Source of the DNA: Carya illinoinensis
Lineage: Eukaryota; Streptophyta; Magnoliopsida; Fagales; Juglandaceae
DNA length: 64,000 bases
Direction: 5' to 3'
Assembly (NCBI RefSeq): GCF_018687715.1
Contig: NC_056765.1
Location: 21,933,394 to 21,997,393, forward strand
Position 1 is the stretch's first letter. Each line of letters starts with the position of its first letter. The notes under the pieces were generated by a model that made no database searches, was not told where the DNA came from, and saw nothing but the letters and a program-made list of their open reading frames with translations. Shown in pieces: positions 50,550 to 62,411 of this stretch. The translations under genes were made by a program, and so were the position numbers.

Positions 50550-51364
50550 TGATGTGAACCCCAATAGACTTGCTTTGAGACCCAACAATAATACTGGAAA
50601 AACAACCCCAAGAAAGCCAAACTCAGGTATATGGATGGAGAATCTAGACCCGATGAGAACCTGTTCAAAGAACCTAGATTATATCAAAATCTAGACCCAT
50701 TGAAGAACCCGTCTCAAGAACCTAGATTACAAAGGAAGAACGCCACAAAGGTTTTGATTTACCCTTGATAAGTTCAGAAGTTCAAGAAGAACAAGAGGAG
50801 GTCACTCAACTCTCAATCACAATTCCATATAGTCTGCCTCTCAAATGAGATTACAAGTGGTTTAAATAGACAATCCCCAAAACCCTAAGTAAACAATGCG
50901 TCGGGGTACTGTAGCGTGAACAGTGCCATACGCCGCGCTACAGTTACTTCTGAAACCCTAGTAAGACATAAAATTATAACTTTCCAAATAAACCCTTGGC
51001 CAAAAATACAAGGCCTTCCCAAAAATAACCCTAGTCCATTAGAAATAAGATATACGTGGGCCAAGCATCCTCAAGCCCACTTCTTCTAAACTAATAATAA
51101 AATACCGTTAAACAAATTGAAAGCCTTAACAACAATAGGCCCAATCTTTAAGTCATGTCTGCCATAGCTTGTATCAAGTGGATCAAAACTGGTTCTTTTT
51201 CCTTTAAGCCCATCTTGAGTGTTGGGCTCTTCCTAGCTTCATCCCAAGTGGATTGCACCAATCCTTGCATTGCTTCCTTGATCTTCTTGGCTCTTGATCT
51301 TGTAATTGGCCCATCTGGAATTTGCAAGGGATCTTTAAGGATAGCTCCACCTTGGCTCCCATCA
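50550..51364 (-). mobile_element. 5' LTR of the complete CRM-like element
   Basis: 815 bp, the same length as the 3' LTR. By eye I counted about eight substitutions and no indel: near 50606, 50661, 50807, three at 50811-50850, one near 51161 and one near 51255. Here the pol-tail codon that is a stop in the 3' LTR is Gln, and the frame runs about 40 codons further, to a TAA near 51153. Confidence 0.9.
50861..50869 (-). promoter_or_regulatory. Putative TATA box of the 5' LTR
   Basis: Minus-strand CTATTTAAA, in the same context as 2813-2821 and 56422-56430. A conserved inverted repeat (ACTGTAGCG / CGCTACAGT) lies just upstream. Transcription would start further along the minus strand, in the U3/R region. 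Confidence 0.45.
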
Positions 51365-51369
51365 AAGTT
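51365..51369. repeat. Target site duplication (AAGTT), right
   Basis: Matches 44315-44319 and continues into normal satellite (AAGTTTCCCTTGAGG). The two flanks join into an ordinary monomer if the element is removed. Confidence 0.9.
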
Positions 51370-54300
51370 TCCCTTGAGGAAAAGGTCAAAAAGGACAAGG
51401 CTAAGGGCAAAATTCTACGAATGCACTTGAAGGTGCACCTAGCTTCCGATTCGCTGTGAATTCGAAATTGACATGGCTTTGGTTCTAGTGATGTGTGATA
51501 GATCAAGGCTAATATTCTAAATCAATCTAAGAATAATATAAAACAACAATAATATCAAAAAAGTGCAGATAAAAGGGAAAGAATGAATTTAAAGGAAAAT
51601 TAAGCTCAAAACATAGTTTAGAGGTTATTAATCATCTTTAAGTTGATTAATGCGCTTAAGTCTAGTTAGAAACTTAACCAAGGCTAGATGAGCACATTAG
51701 GTGCATGTGGATCTTCTTGGGCTTGAGGGAAATCAATGGATTGGTGTGTGCGAGCTTCAATACAATAAATGAAGTTAAAGATAGATTTCCTACTGCGAAT
51801 TTGTCCAAACCTAGAACTGAACTACGACGGTCAGGGAGGTGTGTACACGAAGAAGTTTCCCTTGAGGAAATGGTCGAAAAGGACAAGGTTAAGGGTGGAA
51901 TAGTTCGAATGCACTTGAAGGTGCACCAAGCTTCTGATTCGCTATGAATTGGAAATTGACATGGCTTTGGTTCTAGTCGTGTGTGATAGATCAAGGCTAA
52001 TCTTCTAAATCAATCTAAGAATAATGTAAAGCAACAATAATATCAAAAAGGTACAGATGAAAGGGAAAGAATGAATTGAAAGGGAAATTAAGCTGAAAAC
52101 AAAGTTTAGAGATTACTAATCGTCTTTAAGTTGATTAATGCGCTTAACTCTAATTAGAAACTTAACAATGCCTAGATGAGCATATTAGCCTCAGGTGGAA
52201 TTTCTTGGGCTTGAGGGAAACCAATGGATTGGGGTGTGCGGGCTTCAATACGATGAATGAGGGTTAAGACAGATTTCTTGGTGCCGTTTCGTCCAAACCT
52301 AGAACTGAACTACGAGAGTCAAGGAGGAGGGTACACCAAGAAGTTTCCCTTGAGGAAAAGGTCAAAAAGGATAAGGCTCAGAGCGAAATTGTACAAATGC
52401 ACTTGAAGGTGCACCTAGCTTCCGATTCGCTGTGAATTGCAAAATTGACATGACTTTAGTTCTAGTGATGTGTGATAGATCAAGGCTAATCTTATAAATC
52501 AATGTAAGAATAATGTAACAAAACAATAATATCAAAAAGGTGCAGATGAAAGGGAAAGAATGAATTTAAAGGGAAATTAAGCTCAAAATATGATTTAGAG
52601 GTTACTAATGATCTTTAAGTTGATTAATGCGCCTAATCTTGTTAGAATAATGTAAAACAACAATAATGAAAGGCTAATCTTCTAAATCAATCTAAAAATA
52701 AAGTAAAATAACAATAATATCAAAAAGGTGCAGATGAAAGGGAAAGAATGAATTTAAAGGGAAATTAAGTTCAAAATTTGGCTTAGAGATTACTAATCAT
52801 CTTTAAGTTGATTAATGTGCTTAACTCTAGTTAGAAACTTAACAATGCCTAGATGAGCACATTAGTCTCATGTGGAATTTCTTGGGCTTGAGGGAAACCA
52901 ATGGATTGGGGTGTGCGGGCTTCAATACGATGAATGAGGTTTAAGACAGATTTCTTGGTGCCATTTCGTCCAAACCTAGAACTGAACAACGAGGGTCAGG
53001 GAGGTGTGTACACCAAGAAGTTTCCCTTGAGGAAAAGGTCAAAAAGGGCAAGGCTAAGGGCGGAATTGTACGAATGCACTTGAAGCTTCACCTAACTTCC
53101 GATTCGCTGTGAATTGGAAATTGACATGGCTTTGATTCTAGTGATGCGTGATAGATCAAGGCTAATCTTCTAAATCAATCTAAGAATAATATCAAAAAGG
53201 TGCAAATGAAAGGGAAATAATGAATTTAAAGGGAAATTAAGCTCAAAACATGATTTAGAGGTTACTAATGATCTTTAAGTTGATTAATGCGCCTAAATCT
53301 TGTTAGAAACTTAACAATGGCTGGATGAGCACACTAGACTCATGTGGAACTTCTTGGGCATGAGGGAATCCAATGGATTGGTGTGTGCCGCATTCAATAC
53401 GATGAAAGAAGTTAAAGACAGATTTGTTGGAGCCATTTCGTCCAAACCTAGAACTGAACTACGAGGGTCAGCGAGGTGTGTATACCAAGAAGTTTCCCTT
53501 GAGGAAAAGGTCAAACAGGACAAGGCTAAGGGCAGAATTGTACGAATGAAGGTGCACCTAGCTTCCGATTCGCTGTGAATTGGAAGTTGACATGGCTTTG
53601 GTTCTAGTGATGTGTGATAGATCAAGGCTAATCTTCTAAATCAATCTAAGAATAATGTAAAGCAACAATAACATCAAAAAGGTGCAAATGAAAGGGAGAA
53701 AATGAATATAAAGGGAAATTAAGCTCAAAACTTGGTTTAAAGATTACTAATCATCTTTAAGTTGATTAATGCACTTTAGTCTAGTTAGAAAATTAACAAT
53801 GGTTGGATGAGCACATTAGCCTCATGTGAAACTCCTTGGGCTTGAGGGAAACCAATGGATTCATGTGGGCGGGCTTCAACACGATGAATGAAGTTAAAGA
53901 CAGATTTCTTGGTGCCATTTAGTCCAAACCTAGAACTGAACTACAGGGGTCAGGGAGGTGGGTACACAAAGAAGTTTCCACCTGAGGAAAAGGACAAGGC
54001 TAAGGGCAGAATTATACGAATGCACTTGAAGGTGCACCTAGCTTCCGATTCGCTGTGCATTGGAAATTGACATGGCTTTGGTTCTAGTGATGTGTGATAG
54101 ATCAAGGCTAATCTTCTAAATCAATCTAAGAATAATGTAAAGCAACAATAATATCAAAAAGGTGCAGATGAAAGGGAAAGAATGAATTTAAAGGAAAATT
54201 AAGCTCAAAACATAGTTTAGAGATGACTCATCGTCTTTAACAATAATTTCAAAACGGTGCAGATGAAAGGGAAAGACTGAATTTAAAGGGAAATTAAGTT

Positions 54301-55932
54301 CAAAATTTGGCTTAGAGATTACTAATCATCTTTAAGTTGATTAATGCGCTTAACTCTAGTTAGAAACTTAACAATGGCTAGATGAGCACAGTAGACTCAT
54401 GTGGAACTTCTTGGGCATGAGGGAATCCAATGGATTGGGGTGTGCGGGTTTCAATACGATGAATGAAGTTAAAGACAGATTTCTTGGTGCCATTTCATCC
54501 AAACCTAGAACTGAACTACGAGGGTCAGGGAGGTGTGTACACGAAGAAGTTTCCGTTGTGGAAACGGTAAAAAAGGACAAGGCTAAGGGCAAAATTGTAC
54601 GAATGCACTTGAAGGTGCACCTAGCTTCCGATTCGCTGTGAATTGGAAATTGACATGGCTTTGATTCTAGTCATGTGTGATAGATCAAGGCTAATCTTCT
54701 AAATCAATCTAAGAATAATATAAAACAACAATAACATCAAAAAGGTGCAGATGAAAGGGAAAGAATGAATTTAAAGGGAAATAAAGCTCAAAACATGGTT
54801 TAGAGGTTATTAATCATCTGTAAAGTTGATTAATGCACTTAAGTCTAGTTAGAAACTTAACAAAGGTTAGATGAGGACATTAAGCGCAAATGGAACTTCT
54901 TGGGCTTGAGGGAAACCAATGGATTAGTGTGCACGGGCTTCAACACGATGAATGAAGTTAAAGATAGATTTCCTGGTGCCAATTCGCCCAAACCTAGAAC
55001 TGAACTACGAGGGTCAAGGAGGTGTGTACACGGAGAAGTTTCCCTTGAGGAAAAGGTCAAAAAGGACAAGGCTAAGGGCGAAATTGTACGAATGCACATG
55101 AAGGTGCACCTAGCTTCCGATTCGCTGTGAATTGGAAATTGACATGGCTTTGATTCTAGTGATGTGTGATTGATCAAGGCTAATCTTCTAAATCAATCTA
55201 AGAATAATATAAAACAACAATAACATCAAAAAGGTGCAGATGAAAGGGAAAGAATGAATTTAAAGGGAAATTAAGCTCAAAATATGGTTTAGAGGTTATT
55301 AATCATCTTTAAGTTGATTAATGCGCTTAAGTCTAGTTCAAAACTTAACAAAGGCTAGATGAGCACATTAGGTGCAAATGGAACATCTTGGGCTTGAGGG
55401 AAACCAATGGATTGGGGTGTGCGGGCTTCAATACGATGAATGAGGTTTAAGACAGATTTCTTGGTGCCATTTCGTCCAAACCTAGAACTGAACTACGGGG
55501 GTCAGGGAGGTGTGTACATCAAGAAGTTTCCCTTGAGGAAAAGGTCAAAAAGGACAAGGCTAAGGGCGGAATTGTACGAATGCACTTGAAGGTGCACCTA
55601 GCTTCCGATTCGCTGTGAATTGGAAATTGACATGGCTTTGATTCTAGTGATGCGTGATAGATCAAGGCTAATCTTCTAAATCAATCTAAGAATAATATAA
55701 AACAACAATAATATCAAAAAGGTGCAGATGAAAGGGAAAGAATGAATTTAAAGGGAAATTAAGCTCAAAAGATGATTTAGAGGTTACTAATGATCTTTAA
55801 GTTGATTAATACGCCTAAATCTTGTTAGAAACTTAACAATGGCCAGATGAGCACAATAGACTCATGTGGAACTTCTTGGGCATGAGAGAATCCAATGGAT
55901 TGGTGTGTGCGGGTTTCAATATGATGAATGAA
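51370..55932 (+). repeat. Satellite block, about 9-10 monomers, several rearranged
   Basis: Landmarks lie near 51674, 52162, 52830, 53311, 53799, 54368, 54857, 55345 and 55833. Two scrambled spots stand out. At 52640-52680 a monomer breaks after CTTGTTAG and rejoins in the AT-rich part. At about 54238 the phrase CGTCTTTAA is joined to CAATAATTTC. Monomers with the GAGGTTTAAGAC variant occur near 52258, 52936 and 55440. Confidence 0.9.
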
Positions 55933-55937
55933 GTTAC
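55933..55937. repeat. Target site duplication (GTTAC), left
   Basis: GTTAC before the solo LTR matches 56742-56746 after it. A neighbouring uninterrupted monomer at about 59455 has the same GAAGTTACAGACAG phrase (most monomers have GTTAAAGAC), so it serves as an empty-site comparison. Confidence 0.9.
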
Positions 55938-56346
55938 TGATGGGCCCCAAGGCGGACCAAGTCTTAAGGATCAATTACAAGATTAAGAGCCACGAAGATC
56001 AAGAGAGCAATGCATGAATTGGTGCAATCCAATTGGGATCAAGCTAGCAAGAGCCCAACACTCATGACGGGCTTGAAAGAAGGAGAACCAGTTTTGTTCC
56101 ACTTGATCCAAGCTATAGAAAACACGACTTGGGCCTATTGTTATGGAAGGCCATGGATTTATTTATTTCATTAAAAGGGCTTAATTTATTAGTCAAATGA
56201 ATTAATCAAGAATAATTGGGCTTGGGGGATGTCCAGCCCACACGTCTTATTTCTAGTGAACTAGGGTTTGGGGAAGGCCTTGTATTTTTGGCCAAGGGTT
56301 TATTTGGAAAGTTATAATTTTATGTCTTACTAGGGTTTCAGAAGTT

Positions 56347-56383
56347 ACTGTAGCGCGGCGTATGGCACTGTTCACGCTACAGT
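56347..56383. promoter_or_regulatory. Perfect 9 bp inverted repeat upstream of the LTR TATA box
   Basis: ACTGTAGCG at 56347-56355 and CGCTACAGT at 56375-56383 are exact reverse complements across a 19 bp spacer, about 40 bp before the TATA-like box. The arrangement is kept in the other CRM-like LTRs here. It could be a hairpin or a protein binding site. The function is unknown. Confidence 0.5.
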
Positions 56384-56421
56384 ACCCGAGGCATTGTTTA
56401 CTTAGGGTTTTTAGGGATTGT

Positions 56422-56430
56422 CTATTTAAA
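56422..56430 (+). promoter_or_regulatory. Putative TATA box of the solo LTR
   Basis: CTATTTAAA, identical to the motif in the other CRM-like LTRs. If still active it could start transcription rightwards into the satellite. Confidence 0.4.
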
Positions 56431-56741
56431 CCATTTGTAACCTCATTTGAGAGGCAGACTATATGGAATTGTGATTGAGAGTTGAGTGACCTCCTCTTGT
56501 TCTTCTTGAACTTCTGAACTTATCAAGGGTAAATCAAAACCTTTGTGGCGTTCTTCCTTTGTAATCTAGGTTCTTGAGACGGGTTCTTCAATGGGTCTAG
56601 ATTTTGATATAATCTAGGTTCTTTGAACGGGTTCTCATTGGGTCTAGATTCTCCATCCATATACCTGAGTTTGGCTTTCTTGGGGTTGTTTTTCCAGTAT
56701 TGTTGTTGGGTCTCAAAGCAAGTCTATTGGGGTTCACATCA

Positions 56742-59700
56742 GTTACAGACAGATTTCTTGGTGCCAATTCATTCAAACCTAGAACTGAACTGCGAGGGTC
56801 AGGGAGGTGTGTACACGATGAAGTTTTCCCTGAGGAAAAGGGAAAAAAGGGCAAGGCTAAGGGCGGAATTGTAGGAATGCACATGAAGGTGCACATAGCT
56901 TCCGATTTGCTGTGAATTGGAAATTGACATGGCTTTGTTCTAGTGATGTGTGATAGATCAAGGCTAATCTTGTAAATCAATCTAAGAATAATGTAAAACA
57001 ACAATAACATCAAAAAGGTGCAAATGAAAGCGAGAGAATGAATTTAAAGGGAAATTAAGCTCAAAACATGGTTGAAAGATTACTAATCATCTTGAAGTTG
57101 ATTAATGCGCTTTAGTCTAGTTAGAAACTTAAGAATGGTTGGATGAGCACATTAGCCTCATGTGGAAATCCTTGGGCTTGAGGGAAACCAATGGATTCAT
57201 GTGAGCGGGCTTCAACACAATGAATGAAGTTAAAAACAGATTTCTTGGTGCGATTTAGTCCAAACATAGAACTGAACTACGGGAGTCAGGGAGGTGTCTA
57301 CACAAAGAAGTTTCCCCTGAGGAAAAGGACAAGGCTAAGGGCAGAGTTGTACGAATGCACTTGAAGGTGCACCTAGCTTCCGATTCGCTGTGAATTGGAA
57401 ATTGATATGGCTTTGGTTCTAGTGATGTGTGATAGATCAAGGCTAATCTTCTAAATCAATCTAAGAATAATGTAAAACAACAACAACATCAAAAAGGCGC
57501 AAATGAAAGCGAGAGAATGAATTTAAAGGGAAATTAAGCTCAAAACATGGTTTAAAAATTACTAATCATCTTTAAGTTGATTCATGCGTTTTAGTCTAGT
57601 TAGAAACTTAACAATGGTTGGATGAGCACATTAGCCTCATGTGGAACTCCTTGGGCTTGAGGGAAACCAATGGATTCATGTGGCCGAACCTCAACACGAT
57701 GAATGAAGTTAAAGACAGATTTCTTGGTGCCATTTAGTCCAAATCTAAGAATAATATAAAACAGTAATAACATCAAAAAGGTACAGATGAAAGGGAAAGA
57801 ATGAATTTAAAGGGAAATTAAGCTTAAAACATGGTTTAGAGGTTATTAATCATCTTTAAGTCGATTAATGCGCTTAAGTCTAGTTCGAAACTTAGCAAAG
57901 GCTAGATGAGCACATTAGGCGCAAATGGAACTTCTTGGGCTTGAGTGAAACCAATGGATTGGTGTGTGCGGGCTTCAATATGATGAGTGAAGTTAAAGAT
58001 GGATTTCTGGCTGCCAATTCGTCCAAACCTAGAACTGAACTACGAGGGTCAGGGAGGTGTGTACACGAAGAAACTTCCCCTGAGGAAATGGTCAAAAAGG
58101 ACAAGGCTAAGGGTGGAATTATACGAATGCACTTGATGGTGCACCTAGCTTCCGATTCGCTGTGAATTCGAAATTGACAAGACTTTGGTTCTATTGATGT
58201 GTGATAGATCAAGGCTAATATTCTAAATCAATCTAAGAATAATGTAAAATAACAATAATTTCAAAACGGTGCAGATGAAAGGAAAAGAATGAATTTAAAG
58301 GGAAATTAAGTTCAAAATTTGGCTTAGAGATTACTAATCACCTTTAAGTTGATTAATGCGCTTTCGTCTTGTGAGAAACTTAACAATGGCTAGATGAGCA
58401 CACTAGACTCATGTGGAACCTCTTGGGCAAGAGGGAATCCAATGGATTGGCATGTGCGTGCTTCAATACGATGAATGAAGTTAAAGACAGATTTCTTGTT
58501 GCCAACTCTTCCAAACCTAGAACTGAACTACGAGGGTCAGGGAGGTGTGTACACGAAGAAGCTTCCCCTGCGGAAATGGTCAAAAAGGACAAGGCTAAGG
58601 GCAGAATTATACGAATGCACTTGAAGGTGCACCTAGCTTCCGATTCGCCGTGAATTCAAAATTGCCAAGACTTTGGTTCTATTGATGTGTGATAGATCAA
58701 GGCTAATATTCTAAATCAATCTAAGAATAATGTAAAACAACAATAATTTCAAAACGGTGCAGATGAAAGGGAAAGAATGAATTTAAACGGAAATTAAGTT
58801 CAAAATTTGGCTTAGAGATTACTGATCATCTTTAAGTTGATTAATGCGCTTATGTCTTGTGAGAAACTTAACAATGGCTAGATGAGCACACTAGACTCAT
58901 GTGGAACCTCTTGGGCAAGAGGGAATCCAAAGGATTGGGATGTGTGGGCTTCATTACGATGAATGAAGTTAAAGACAGATTTCTTGTTGCCAACTCGTCC
59001 AAACCTAGAACTAAACTTCGAGGGTCAGGGAGGTATGTACACGAAGAAGTTTCCCCTGAGGAAAAGGTCAACAAGGGCAAGGCTAACGGTGGAATTGTAC
59101 GAATGCATTAAAGGTGCACCTAGCTTCCGATTCACTGTGAAATGGAAATTGACATGGCTTTTGGTTCTAGTGATGTGTGATAGATCAAGGCTAATCTTCT
59201 AAATCAATCTAAGAATAATATAAAACAACAATAATATCAAAAAAGTGCAGATGAAAGGGAAAGAATGAGTTTAAAGGGAAATTAAGCTCAAAAGATGATT
59301 TAGAGGTTACTAATGATCTTTAAGTTGATTAATACGCCTAAATCTTGTTAGAAACTTAACAATGGCCAGATGAGCACACTAGACTCATGTGGAACTTCGT
59401 GGGCATGAGAGAATCCAATGGATTGGTGTGTGCGGGTTTCAATATGATGAATGAAGTTACAGACAGATTTCTTGATGCCAATTCATTCAAACCTAGAACT
59501 GAACTGCGAGGGTCAGGGAGGTGCGTACACGACGAAGTTTTCCCTTAGGAAAAGGGAAAAAAGGGCAAGGCTAAGGGCCGAATTGTACGAATGCACATGA
59601 AGGTGCACGTAGATTCCGATTCGCTGTCAATTGGAAATTGACATGGCTTTGGTTCTAGCGATGTGTGATAGATCAAGGCTAATCTTCCAAATCAATGTAA

Positions 59701-62411
59701 GAATAATGTAACGCAGCAATAATATCAAAAAGGTGCAGATGAAAGGGAAATTAAGCTCAAAACATGGTTTATAGATTACTAATCATCTTTAAGTTGATTA
59801 ATGCGCTTTAGTCTAGTTAGAAACTTAGCAACGGTTGGATGAGCACATTAGCCTCATGTGGAACTCCTTAGGCTTGAGGGAAACCAATGGATTCATGTGG
59901 GCGGGCCTCAATACGATGAATGAACTACGAGGGTCAGGGAGGTGTGTACACCAAGAAGTTTCCCTTGAGGAAAAGGTCAAAAATGACAAGGCTAAGGGCG
60001 TAATTGTACGAATGCACTTGAAGCTGCACCTAGCTTCCGATTTGCTGTGAATTAGGAACTGACATGGCTTTGGTTCGAGCGATGTGTGATAGATCAAGGC
60101 TAATCTTTTAAATCAATCTAAGAATAATATAAAATAACAATAATATCAAAAAAGTGTAGATGAAAGGGAAAGAATGAATTTAAAGGGAAATTAAGCTCAA
60201 AACATGATTTAGAGGTTATTAATCATCTTTATGTTGATTAATGTGCTTAAGTCTAGTTAGAAACTTAACCAAGGCTAGATGAGCACATTAGGTGCATGTG
60301 GAACTTCTTGAAATTGCGGAAAACCAATGGATTGGTGTGTGCGGGCTTCAATACAATGAATGAAGTTAAAGATAGATTTGCTGTTGCGAATTCGTCCAAA
60401 CCAAGAACTGAACTACGACGGTCAGGGAGGTGTGTTCACGAAGAAGTTTCCCTTGAGGAAATGGTCAAAAAGGACAAGGTTAAGGGTGGAATAGTTCGAA
60501 TGCACTTGAAGGTGCACCAAGCTTCCGATTAGCTGTGAATTGGAAATTCACATGGCTTTGGTTCTAGTGATGTATGATAGATCATGGCTAATCTTCTAAA
60601 TCAATCTAAGAATAATGTAAAGCAACAATAATAACAAAAAGGTGCAGATGAAAGGGAAAGAATGAACTGAAAGGGAAATTAAGCTCAAAACATAGTTTAG
60701 AGATTACTAATCGTCTTTAAATTGATTAATGCGCTTAACTCTAGTTAGAAACTTAACAATGCCTAGATGAGCACATTAGCCTCATGTGGAATTTCTTGGG
60801 TTGCGGGAAACCAATCAATTGGGGTGTGCGGGCTTCAATACGATGAATGAGGTTTAAGACAGATTTCTTGGTGTCATTTCGTCCAAACCTAGAACTTAAC
60901 TACGAGGGTCATGGAGGTGTGTACACCAAGAAGTTTCCCTTGAGGAAAAGGTCAAAAAAGACAAGGCTAAGGGCGGAATTGTACGAATGCACTTGAAGGT
61001 GCACCTAGCTTCCGATTCGCTATGAATTGGAAATTGACATGGCTTTGATTCTAGTGATGTGTGATAGATCAAGGCTAATCTTGTAAATCAATCTAAGAAT
61101 AATATAAAACAACAATAATATAAAAAAGGAGCAGATGAAAGGGAAATTAAGCTCAAAACATGGTTTATAGAAGTTGATTAATGCGCTTTAGTCTAGTTAG
61201 AAAGTTAACAATGGTTGGATGAGCACATTAGCCTCATGTGGAACTCCTTGGGCCTGGGAGAAACCAATGGATTCATGTGGGCGGGCTTCAATACGATGAA
61301 TGAGGTTTAAGAATGAATGAGGTTAATCTTTTAAATCAATCTAAGAATAATGTAAAGCAACAATAATAACAAAAAGGTGCAGATGAAAGGGAAAGAATGA
61401 ATTTAAAGGGAAATTAAGCTCAAAACACGGTTTAAAGGTTATTAATCATCTTTAAGTTGATTAATGCGCTTAAGTCTAGTTAGAAACTTAACCAAGGCTA
61501 GATGAGCACATTAGGTGCATGTGGAACTTCTTGGGCTTGAAGGAAACCAATGGATTAATGTGTGCGGGCTTCAATACAATGAATGAAGTTAAAGATAGAT
61601 TTGCTGCTGCGAATTCGTCCAAACCTAGAACTGAACTACGACGGTCAGGGAGGTGTGTACACGAAGAAGTTTCCCTTGAGGAAATGGTCAAAAAGGACAA
61701 TGTTAAGGGTGGAATAGTTCAAATGCACTTAAAGGTGCACCAAGCTTCCGATTCGCTATGAATTGGAAATGCACATGGCTTTGGTTCTAGTGATGTGTGA
61801 TAGATCAAGGCTAATCTTCTAAATCAATCTAAGAATAATGTAAAGCAACAATAATATCAAAAAGGTGCAGATGAAAGGGAAAGAATGAACTGAAAGGGAA
61901 ATTAAGCTCAAAACATAGTTTAGAGATTACTAATCGTCTTTGAGTTGATTAATGCGCTTAACTCTATTTAGAAACTTAACAATGCCTAGATGAGTACATT
62001 AGCCTCACGTGGAATTTCTTGGGCTTGAGGGAAACCAATGGATTGGGGTGTGCGGGCTTCAATACGATGAATGAGGTTTAAGACAGATTTCTTGGTGCCA
62101 TTTCGTCCAAACCTAGAACGGAACTATGAGGGTCAGGGAGGTGTGTATACTAAGAAGTTTCCCTTGAGGAAAAGGTCAAAAAGGACAAGGCTATGGGCCG
62201 AATTGTACGAATGCACTTGAAGGTGCACCTAGCCTCCGATTCGCTGTCAATTGGAAATTGACATGGCTTTGATTCTAGTGATGTGTGATAGATCAAGGCT
62301 AATCTTCTAAATCAAAACGACAATAATATCAAAAATGTGCAGATGAAAGGGAAAGATTGAATTGAAACGGAAATTAAGCTCAAAACATAGTTTAGAGATT
62401 ACTACTCGTCT
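56742..62411 (+). repeat. Satellite block, about 12 monomers with many internal deletions
   Basis: Begins with the GTTAC target duplication and ends at the CGTCT duplication of the next solo LTR. Shortened or scrambled monomers: about 57735 (CCAAA joined to TCTAAG), 59918 (ATGAA joined to CTACGAGG, ~75 bp lost), 61165 (TTATAG joined to AAGTTGATT), 61305-61330 (GAATGAGG repeated, then a jump to TTAATCTTTT), and 62315 (AAATCA joined to AAACGACAA). GAGGTTTAAGAC-type monomers occur near 60846 and 62068. Confidence 0.9.
62407..62411. repeat. Target site duplication (CGTCT), left
   Basis: CGTCT here and at 63778-63782 bracket the Athila-like solo LTR. The joined phrase ATCGTCTTTAAGTTGATTAA-like occurs uninterrupted in many monomers, for example near 60712. 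Confidence 0.9.

Larger units (their letters stand above)
44320..51364 (-). mobile_element. Complete CRM-like Ty3/gypsy chromovirus-type retrotransposon (7045 bp)
   Basis: Two 815 bp LTRs, a 5 bp target duplication, a primer site, a polypurine tract and one long gag-pol frame, all reading on the minus strand. Domain order is gag, zinc knuckle, protease, RT, RNase H, integrase, as in Ty3/gypsy. The protease context ([33 protein letters not shown]) and a pol tail that runs into the 3' LTR (GPITRSRAKK) point to the CRM clade or a close relative. No chromodomain is obvious. The two LTRs differ at about eight positions by eye (~1%), so insertion is fairly recent. A 4 bp duplication near 45509-45516 breaks the frame. 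Confidence 0.9.
55938..56741 (+). mobile_element. Solo LTR, CRM-like subfamily A (804 bp)
   Basis: TGATGGGCCCC to GGTTCACATCA with a 5 bp duplication (GTTAC) on both sides and no internal region. It therefore arose by LTR-LTR recombination after a full insertion. It is 1-2% different by eye from the LTR at 2330-3132. It lies on the plus strand, the same direction as the satellite. Confidence 0.95.
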
